Origin: Juglans regia
Lineage: Eukaryota > Streptophyta > Magnoliopsida > Fagales > Juglandaceae
Assembly: GCF_001411555.2 (NCBI RefSeq)
Contig: NC_049911.1
Coordinates: 7,634,209 to 7,698,208, forward strand
Reading direction: 5' to 3'
DNA: 64,000 nt
The notes beneath the pieces were generated by a model. The model searched no databases and was not told the DNA's origin. It saw only the letters and a list, made by a program, of their open reading frames with translations. The position numbers and the translations under genes were made by a program. Shown one piece after another: positions 55,384 through 64,000 of the stretch (positions are counted from its first letter, which is position 1; the number at the start of each line of letters is the position of its first letter).

Positions 55384-57603
55384 TGTAACACCCCGTATTT
55401 TAGTGTATTTTTATTGAAGGATTATTTTTATGTTATTCAAAAATTATTCTCTTGTTTTAAAATTATTGGATTTTAATTGGATTATTTTTTTAGGATTTTT
55501 AATTGGGAAAAATTAATATTTTATGTGCTTTCTTAATATTTATTTATTGTTGTGCATTTAAACTGCTTTTCATATTTAATTAATTACTGTGGGATTTAAT
55601 TATTTCAATTTGACTTTACCATTACGTTTAAATTATTTTATTTAATTTGTGGTTTTAAAATCATTTCCGTTGGATCATTTTCGTGACCCAAGTTATGAGG
55701 ACTGGACCTCATTTCTTTCCCTCATTTTTCTCTTTCCTCTCTTTCTTCTTTTCTTTTTCTCTTTTTCTTTCCTTTTTCTTTCTTTCCCGCTGCTTTCCCC
55801 CCCGTGCGCGAGCTCTCTCTCTTTCTCTCTCTCCCCGTGCATCCGTCCACCTCCCAGCCCAGCCGCCGTCGCGCCGCCGTGCGCGACACCGCCCGGCCGA
55901 CTAGCACCCCTTCCCTCCGGCGACCTCACCCCCCAAATCCCAGCCCCTATCTCGCCGCCGGTAGTCCGCACGCACCCTCCAAAGCAACGGCACCACTTTC
56001 GCTCCAGCGCCGCCGTCGCTCCACCTCCGGCCACCATCTTCCTACCACTTCATCCCCGACCTCTTGGCAACCCATTGGACCCAACCCCGGCTCCGATCCA
56101 TCACCGGTGAAGCCACACTAAGTACATTTCCGATTTCGACTTCTTGGCCTTAAAACCGCCCCTTGCGCCGCCACCCACGGCAAACCACCACCACCATTGG
56201 CTTCACCGACCTCTCTAGGCCCTACCCTATCATTTTGGGGTCTTCGTTTGTCTCCGTTGAAAAGTGGGTATTTGTGACCCACGGCCACAGTGTATTTTAC
56301 ACTGTGGTGTTGCTCAGACGTCGCCTTTTTCAGCTTCGTGATCCTCCGGAAATTATCATATAGCGCTGTAAGTATTTCTCCAAAGAATTCTTGTGAATTT
56401 AATGTATTTTTGCACTAACGCATTTCACTGTATTTTTTGGCATGCCGGACTGAGTCCGAGGAGTACGGGGGTCGGATGGATTTGTGATTGGAGTTGTTGG
56501 TTTATTTGGATTGGATTGGATTAGTTATTGGTTATTGGTTATTGATGGATTTTGGATTGGTTGGTTCATGTGCATTTCATGCATGTTCATGTTTGTAAAG
56601 GAAAACTGGGTTTTCGTGTATTGCATTCATGTTCATGTATTTATGAAAATTGGGTTTTCATGTGAATGATTTGTTGGGTGCGTGTGTATCACGAACTCCA
56701 AGCCGAGATGGGGCATTATCTCGGTGGAGTTCCTCTGATTACTCGGGAGCGGAATAAACTGAGTAACGTCCCCTGGATTGTCGCTGGGCGACAATGGGAT
56801 CGGACGAGTGATTCGTGCCGACTCCGTGGTCCTTCTGCTGGCGGGGACTAGAGGATGTCTGGCCATGTACGCGCTGGGCGCGGAACTGGGCATCGCTCGT
56901 TGTGTAGTGGATGTACCCACGAACGTGTTGGGCGCGTAAGTGGGCATCGCTACGAAGCCAGGGTGTGCGGATGACCCATAGGGGAGATCATGGTGCATAC
57001 ACTAAAAATGGACTATTTTCTGGGAAAATAGCGTGTGTTGGATTTTGTGTAATTCATTTTCTGGGAAAATGTTTTACGGGGTATTTTTGGACCAAATGAG
57101 ATTTTGGCGTGTGTTGGAAAATTAATCATTTTCGGGGAAAATGATATTTTGAGGAAAATGTATATTTCTTCATATGCATGCATATTGGTGGCATTAATGC
57201 ATTTTTATTTCTTGAGGATTATTTTGGGTTATACTTACCTGCGGTACCATTCTGTGGTAACGCAGATTTTGATGCAGATGAGGAGGAGGAGGGTGAGCCT
57301 GAGGAGACGGCTCCGCCCGAGGAGTGATCTGGGATCACTGTTTATTGTTATTTTATTTTACCCTTCTGTATTTTCGGGACATGTGTTAACTTTATTTTGG
57401 ATGACTGTATAACTGCTTTTAAATCTTTACTGATGTTTACTTGTATTTAAATTCTGGTACTTAGTTGACTAATCCGCTGCGTTGTTGTTGTACACCGTTG
57501 CATGTACACACACTGGCACTTCGTTGGGATGTGTGACTGTGTTGTCATCATCCCGGCGTCTCGATTCCCGTGTTTTCTCTACATGGGGGTCGGTGGCGCC
57601 ACA
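55384..57603 (+). mobile_element. Solo LTR of the same gypsy family, 2,220 bp, plus orientation, nested in pol
   Basis: It runs from TGTAACACCCCGTATTTTAG to GGTGGCGCCACA, with an exact target duplication ACTAT (55,379-55,383 and 57,604-57,608). It is the reverse complement of the host element's LTRs. It splits the RNase H/integrase region of the gypsy element. Short Pro/Ser-rich frames around 55,650-56,120 are LTR leader, with pyrimidine-rich CTTTCTTCTTTTC tracts. Confidence 0.93.
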
Positions 57604-57608
57604 ACTAT

Positions 57609-59230
57609 AGCCGCCAATTCCAAATCATGTGTGGGATAATTCCTCTCATGAATTTTCAACTAACGAGATGCATAAGCAACAACTCGTCCCTCTTGCATAA
57701 GAACGCATCCTAACCCGAACTTGGATGCATCTCTAAAAATCACAAATGGCTTGTGTGGCTCTGGGAGTGCCAAGACAGGTGCTGTTGTCAATCTCCTCTT
57801 CAACTCTAGGAAACTTCTCTCGCATCTGTTTGACCATACAAACTCAACATTTTTCTGACCATACAAACTCAGTATTTTTCCTGGTCAAAGCAGTGAGAGG
57901 TACGGATAGTCAAGAAAATCCTTCCACAAATCTTCAATAGTATCCAACAAGTCCCAAGAAACTCTGTATCTCATGCACTGCTGAAGGGCGAGGCCATGAC
58001 AAAAACCTTCCACCTTGCTAGGATCTACGGCCACTCCCTCTCGAAAAATCACATGTCCAAGAAACTTCACTCCTTCCAACCAAAATTCACATTTACTTAG
58101 CTTAGCGTATAACTGATGCTCTCCGAACTTCCCAAGTGCCAGACGAAGGTGACAAGCATGCTCTTCCAAATCCGAGAATAAATCAGAATGTCATCAAGGA
58201 ACACCACCACAAATGAATCCAGATAAGGTCGAAACACCCGATTCATCAAATCCATAAAGGCGGCAGGCGCATTAGTTAACCCGAAAGACATCACCTTAAA
58301 TTCATAATGCCCATACCACGTCCTGAAAAGCAATCTTGGGCACATCCTTATCCCTTATCCTCAACTGGTATTACCCTGATCTCAAGTCAATCTTTGAGAA
58401 GACAGCTGTTCCTTGAAGCTGGTCAAACAAATCATCGATCCTTGGAAGAGGGTACTTGTTCTTGATAGTCACCTTGTTAATTTCTCGATAGTCTATACAC
58501 ATTCTGAGAGTACCTTCATTCTTCTTGAAAAATAAAACAGGCGCTCCCCAAGGCGAAGTACTCGACTGAATAAATCCATTATCAACCAGTTCTTGCAATT
58601 GAGTTTTCAACTCTTTTAACTTAGCCAGTGCCATACGGTAGGGAGCCTTATGCACAGGAGCCACTCTAGGTTCCAAATCGAAAACAAACTCCATCTCGCG
58701 AACTGGAGGCAACCCGGGCAACTCATCCACGAACATGTTAGGGAATTCTTCCATAACTGGAATATCCACCAAAGACTTCTCAGATGGTGTAGACACCACT
58801 TGAACTAAAAAGACATATGCTCCACCAGCTATTTCTCTCTTTGCTTGAATTGCATATATGACTGTTGGTCTTGCTTTCAACTTGCTTCCCATGAATTCCA
58901 AATAGTCTCCATCCGAAAGTTGAAAGCCAATTACCCCGACTTCTACAATTAATATTTGCAGAATATTGATACAACCAATCCATTCCCAGAATTATGTCAA
59001 ACCCAAGCAATTTGAATACAATTAAATCTGCCTCAAGTGTCCTCCCACCAAAATCCAAATGATAGCCTAAAGTGAGTTTGGAGCACCACACAATCTCACC
59101 ATTTGGAAGAGTCACTACCATTGATTGTGATAAAGGCTCTGTGACTAGATTGCATATCCATGCAAAAGTGGTGGACACAAAAGATTGAGATGCCCTAGAG
59201 TCAAATAAGGTACATGCATAAAAATCATAC
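57609..59230 (-). pseudogene. Gypsy protease, reverse transcriptase and RNase H (degenerate)
   Basis: Read leftward from 59,230: a retropepsin-like part with LFDSRASQSFVS and [12 protein letters not shown] (the catalytic DSG triplet reads DSR). RT follows with [75 protein letters not shown] and [14 protein letters not shown] (about 58,172-58,212). Then CEFWLEGVKFLGHVI and RNase H with FVWSNRCERSFLELKRRL and DASKFGLGCVLMQEGRVVAY. Frames change near 58,901, 58,371 and 58,169. Protease, copying and RNA removal functions are all lost. Confidence 0.88.
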
Positions 59231-62180
59231 TGTAACACCCGAACCTAGTCAAATAGTGTTACAAAATTATGGGTTTATAGTTATGAAAAAGAAAAACAAA
59301 ATCGTTTGATATTACTAGTAAATTTTTTTTGAAGAGAGTTTGGACCTAAATATATTTTTTTATTTTATGTTATTTTATTTTATTTTCTTTTCTTTTTAGA
59401 CTGAAGAGCCCCTCCCATGTAAGCGTCTAGAACACATCGCATGGAGTCGCACCTGTTTGCCACTTTCATGCATGCCCTTTTCATCCCCTTCCTCTAGGTT
59501 TTCTCTTTACTATTTTTATCTTATATATATGTTAAACATCCTCAACCCTAGGATATGTACTTCTCTTTCCCCTCTTCACAGAAGGCCATCGTTTCCTCTG
59601 CAAAACACCAAACCGAAGTGCTCGGTTTGCAACTAGTGAACTGCCACCCACAAAACCGATTCACGTGCCGCAACTCCACCAACGCTAGTCTGCATCGGTA
59701 CCTTAGCCACTCTGAGTTCACCACCCCAGCCGTGCCTAGCCACACGAAGCTGTCGCCCAGCGCCCATGAAGCCTCTGTTTCAAGCCTTGCCTTCCACTAT
59801 TTATGACATTCGAGAACAGAGCATCTTAGCCACCATAAGCTGCTGCACTCACCCTCATTCGAGAGTTCCACCACGTTGTGACCCCACCTTATGAAAACCA
59901 CCACGGTTAACACCACCGCGCGCCACCTCTCTCAAGGATAACCCAGCTGTTTATTCCCCTGTTTTTGGCCACCTGAAACAGAGATCCACCCACTGAACCA
60001 TTACACTGCACCGCACCGCACCAACCACTCCAAGCCGTTGCCACCCGCACGGAAAAAGGGCGCCAAACACCCACAGCCCACCTCAGTTGTAACAACCCCT
60101 CACGGTGAGTGTCTCTCTCGGTCTACTCACTCGTTTCTCTCCGCCCCTGGCTCGCTCACCTCACCCTATTTTTTTTTCTCTCATGCTCAGCCCAGCCCGA
60201 CGGCATCTCTGCCGCACTCCTGCTCGTCAGCCGTGTCTCAACTGTCCCGCCAGCCAGCCCCGTCGTGCCTTACCCCTCTACACCTGTTTAGGTTTCCCAT
60301 GGGTGAGTCCCTGTCGTCTCTCACATTTTGCTTCCATTGGTTTTTATTTTGTTGTTGATAACAGTTGCTTAAAAAGGAAATGTTGGGTCATGGGTTACCA
60401 AGTAGATGAAGGGTGTTATTACCCTTTTGCCCTCTTTCTGTTTGAATACACCAACGGACTATGTATTTTGTGTGTGAAACATGGGTTGCATGTGATTTAT
60501 TTATTTGTTTGGACTTAGGCACGTCTGAGTTTATTTTGTTAAATTGGCTTTTTTTTTTTTGTAAGAGACAGAAATTTTTTATTGAAATAATTATTAAGTA
60601 AATACGGATAAATTTTGGAATGATTAGTAAGTGCAAAATACTATTTTGAATCATTTTTAAAAGAATATTTTTTTATTTAAACAAAAGTATGATTTTTACT
60701 TATGATGATCTCAATATAGTTATGTTATTTTAGTTTCATAAATTATAGTAAGATCTCAATTGTGAATAAGTTGGAATTTAATGTTTTAGTTGGAGTTATT
60801 ATGTTGGATATTGATGAGTTTAGAAAATGATGGTATTTCAGGAATTATGAGAATTTTAGGTTGTGATGATTTAAAATAGGTTCCTTCAGCAATTTAGGTT
60901 TGAATATCGAAATACGTGATTGATTGAAAATTTACAGGAATTACGCGATTTTTATAGGTGACGATTAATATTTGTTCAGCTTTGTTGAAGAAATTTTTTG
61001 AAAGACTAAGGAGTCCAGGTAAGCGGGATTCCTATACTAGACTTTGCATAAAAATAAATAAAATGGTCTTGAGGTTGATTTGTGGGAAAATATGCATGTT
61101 TTGTTATGAAAAGAAATCTAAAATGACCTCGGTTATTTGTCCTGCATGACTCATGAAATTCTGTTTAAGAATAAAGTACTTTCTATCATGACTGGTGTAG
61201 ACATGAGTTTATTTTGACTTTTTATTTATGAACTGTGTAAAAGAGAGCGAATATGAAATTTTGTGCATAAATTATATTTTGTGAACTGATTATGTTCTGT
61301 TCTGAAAATGTTTTGTACTCTGATATGATAAGGTGTGATTTCTGAAACCTCTGGCATGACATTCTGTTTCTGTTTTGACCTTACCACGGGTGTAAAACTG
61401 TGGCCTCTGTTTGGGTTGGTACCAACTTTTCTGTTTCTGGTACACCCACTTTGGAAAAAAAGTGGTTTTTTGCGTGGTCATTCCTATGTGCACACTCGGG
61501 GCTCCGAGAATGATAAGGGGATGATTCACATTCTGTTTCTGCTCGGTTGGCCGCCGGGGTTTGCACAACCCTACCACGGGGGTTAAATATGGAATGATGT
61601 TCTGATATGATGTTTCAGTTATGCTGTGCCAAGGGAATTTTGAATAAGAATATTGTGCACTTTCGCTCTGATATTTTTGATAACATGTTCTGACTCTGCA
61701 TTCTGAAAATAAAAAGTGTTTTGTTCTACATTCTGAAATATGTAAATGCTTATGTTTGCATACTAGTATATGTTCTCTACTTACTGAGTTGTCGATAACT
61801 CACCCCTATCTCCATAATATCTTTCAAATAATTTTTTATGCAACAATTGGAAATCAAGAATAGGGAGTACTTACAAGTTTGTTGATCATAGAAGACTAAG
61901 TGCCTTAGCGTACAATGACTGCTGGAAAGTCTTTTGGTAGTATTAATATTGTATGTGGCTTTGGTATTTTGAGTAATGGATATTCCTAGTCCTTGTGGGA
62001 AAGTTTATGTTTATTAATGATACATCACTGATGTGCCCTTATGTAGGAACATGGATATTTGTATTGAACAAATAGGTTAATAAGTTATGGAGATTCTGGT
62101 TTATTTTAAAAGTATTATTTGGAAATGATTTTTAGGTGAATTGAGTTAACTCTTCGGACTCTCGGGGACGGGGCATTACA
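59231..62180 (+). mobile_element. Solo LTR (family F1), 2,950 bp, nested between gypsy gag and protease
   Basis: It runs from TGTAACACCCG to GGGGCATTACA. Flanks are CATAC (59,226-59,230) and TATAC (62,181-62,185), a 4/5 match. Family signatures present: TCTTATATATATG then CATCCTCAACCCTAGG (about 59,520-59,552), CACGGTGAGTG donor-like site (about 60,100), GTGCACACTCGGGGCTCCGAG (61,489-61,509) and GAGTTGTCGATAACTCACC (61,787-61,805). Confidence 0.88.
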
Positions 62181-62185
62181 TATAC

Positions 62186-63097
62186 AGAAGAACTTTACCT
62201 GAGGCAAACACATACACCAGTGAAATTCAAAAAAATCAACCCACGCCAAACATCAAATCCAAAGATTAAACTAAATGCATACCAGTAATCACCCAGGCAT
62301 CGTGAGTCTCTGGAGCCTCGTAATCCACATCTCCGGGAGTCACAGCATAGACCCGAGCTTGCACCAACTATCTCTGGTTGTTTCTCCCACCACGTCAACC
62401 TCCTTGAGCTTGGTTAGGACACTCACGAGCAATGTGTCCGAGCTGGCTACATTTAAAACACTGGATCCCCCTCTGACCACAGTTGACCTCGTGGGCTCTA
62501 TTACACCTATTACATACTGGACCTTGGCTTCCTGCACGAACACCGGAGGCTGCCTACGATCGGGCCATAGTCCTCTGCACAAACTTGTGTGGCGACCCAA
62601 AACTACTCCCCTCACCAACAAAACTCCGCCTCTTCTGACCCGTGAGAGGAGCCTACCGCAAAACTATTTTCACTTTCCGCAATAGTGGCCAAATCCACCA
62701 ACCTCTAAAAATCTAAAATCTAGTGACAAGCTACTTGTATGCGTATCTCATGTTGCAGACCCTCCTGAAAATGCTTGGCACGCAACTCCTCAGTGGCAAT
62801 GAGGTGGGTAACGAACAGCTCGAGCTCCATAAATTTTCTGGCAGATTGCTTAACAGTCATATCTCCTTGGACCAAGTTATTGAATTCTCATGCCTTATGC
62901 TGTCTCATAGAAACAAGGAAGAAACGGTCCTCAAACTTTTTCTTGAAACTCTGCCAAGACACTGCTGCAAAAGATCCCAACTCCATCTCTAGGATTTGCT
63001 GCTTAGTATGCCACCAATTTGCCGCTTCAATTTACAATTTTAAAATTAATATTTCTGCTAGCTCACCTAAGGGACATGTGGTTTTACCCAGAGTCGA
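62186..63097 (-). pseudogene. Gypsy gag with zinc knuckle (degenerate)
   Basis: On the minus strand a CCHC knuckle reads CFKCSQLGHIARECP (62,419-62,460), followed by AQGG. Upstream parts match a retrotransposon gag in position (about 62,700-63,090), but the frame is not continuous. This is the nucleic-acid-binding capsid protein of the element, separated from protease by the nested solo LTR. Confidence 0.75.
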
Positions 63098-63100
63098 ACC

Positions 63101-63112
63101 GCTCTGATACCA
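63101..63112 (-). promoter_or_regulatory. Primer binding site of the gypsy element
   Basis: The reverse complement TGGTATCAGAGC follows the 5' LTR on the minus strand, the initiator tRNA-Met type. Confidence 0.85.
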
Positions 63113-63114
63113 CC

Positions 63115-64000
63115 TATGGCGCCCCCGACCCCCATGTATGGAAACTCAGGAATCAAGACGCCCGGATGATGACAACACGATCATGCATCCCAACGATTGT
63201 GCCAAGTGTGTGTACATACAACAGTGTACAATAAACAACGTAGCAGATAATTTAAGTAAGTCAACTAAGTACCAAAATTTTTAATACAAATTTGCATAAA
63301 TAAAACATTTAAAAAGAGTTATACAGTTATCCCGAAAAAATATAATACAAGGCCAAATACATGAACAAGTGAGTCGAATTCTCAAGCTCACCCTTAGCAT
63401 CATCTGCATCAAAATCTGCGTTACCATAAAACGGTACCGCAAGCAAGTATAATCCAAACAACCCTCGAGAATAAAAATGCATTAATACAACCAACAATTA
63501 TGCATGCATATGATGAAATACGGATTAGCCCCAAAATTTCATTTTCCCTGAAAATGAATATTTTCTAACACACGCCAAAATCCCCTTTGGCCCAAAATAT
63601 TTCCATAAAAATATTTTCCCAGAAAATGGCCCAAATCAATAATCTACCATTTTCTCAGAAAATGGTCCAAAACAAATAATCCGTTTTAACCGTATGCACC
63701 ATGATCTCCCCTAAGGATCATCTGCACACCCTGACTCCCTTCGTCACAGCACTGGTAACGACTGTGTAAGTGACTTCGTAATGAGCGATGCTCAGTTCCG
63801 CACCCGCGCGTTCATGGCCAAGCATCTTCTAACCCCTGCCAGCAGAGGGGCCACGAAGTTTGCCAGCAGAGCGTTACCATCCTGTCTAATCCCGTTGTCG
63901 CCCAGTGACCACCTAGGAGACGTCACTCAGTATATTCTGCTCCCGAGTGACCAGAGGAGCTTCACCAAGATAATGCCCCATCTTGGCTTGGGGTCGTGAT
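63115..64000 (-). repeat. 5' LTR of the gypsy element (incomplete at window end)
   Basis: It begins TATGGCGCCCCCGACCCCC, against TGTGGCACCCCAGACCCC in the 3' LTR. It remains alignable with 51,450 onward (ACGCCCGGATGATGA, AACCCTCGAGAATAAAAAT), with many base differences and small indels, so the element is not recent. Confidence 0.88.

Larger units (their letters stand above)
51450..64000 (-). mobile_element. Ty3/gypsy element (chromovirus-like), minus strand, continuing past the window end
   Basis: The 3' LTR is 51,450-53,505, with a polypurine tract just inside (53,506-53,518). The primer site is at 63,101-63,112, and the 5' LTR starts at 63,115 and runs off the window. Between them, read leftward, are gag, protease, RT, RNase H, integrase and a C-terminal extension. 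Two solo LTRs are nested inside (55,384-57,603 and 59,231-62,180). Stops and frameshifts in every domain make it non-functional. The gene order, with integrase after RNase H, is that of gypsy. Confidence 0.9.

Noticed and set aside
55649..56121. Proline/serine-rich frames up to 153 codons that could look like extensin-type proteins
   Set aside because: They lie in the leader of a solo LTR with exact target duplications. Equivalent frames occur in other LTRs (33,983-34,356, 39,525-40,092, 59,555-60,518), so they reflect pyrimidine-rich LTR sequence.

Overview
This window is plant nuclear DNA from a eudicot, probably a woody one. Evidence: intron-containing sieve-element-occlusion (SEO) genes, plant Ty1/copia, Ty3/gypsy, CACTA, hAT and LINE elements, initiator-Met-type primer sites (TGGTATCAGAGC), and a repeated short MITE rich in TCTCATCTCATC. 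I associate that MITE with Fagales such as Juglans or Carya; this is recollection and inference, not a search result. No rRNA, tRNA, CRISPR or bacterial-type operon is visible.

Layout. 1-2,169: decayed 3' end of an L1-type LINE. 2,400-5,950: fragment of a CACTA-type element with a degenerate 'plant transposon protein' gene on the minus strand. 6,218-19,960: copy 1 of a tandem segmental duplication carrying an SEO-like gene. It is loaded with a 415-bp MITE, an 869-bp hAT-like element, a foldback element in an intron and a young 5.3-kb copia element in the last exon. 19,961-21,611: no gene seen. 21,612-37,132: a 15.5-kb CACTA element flanked by AGT. It has a tnp2 + Transposase_24-like module transcribed leftward and a second module, homologous to the 2.4-5.95 kb fragment, transcribed rightward. 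A 2.6-kb solo LTR is nested in the second module. About 37,466-46,893: copy 2 of the SEO duplication, with its own solo LTR and MITE and a frameshift. 47,257-64,000: a nest of LTR elements. It has a solo LTR, then a partial LTR, into which a minus-strand gypsy chromovirus-like element (51,450 to beyond the window end) is inserted; that element itself carries two nested solo LTRs.

The only host-type genes recognised are the two SEO-like copies, and both look broken. Copy 1 is split by a copia insertion at the start of its last recognisable exon. Copy 2 carries a 4-bp insertion in exon 3. The two copies serve as natural empty sites for each other, so most insertions can be delimited to the base with target-site duplications. 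The only long intact reading frame is the copia polyprotein (1,538 codons). The CACTA, gypsy and LINE coding regions are interrupted by stops and frameshifts, several of the type expected from decay of methylated cytosines.
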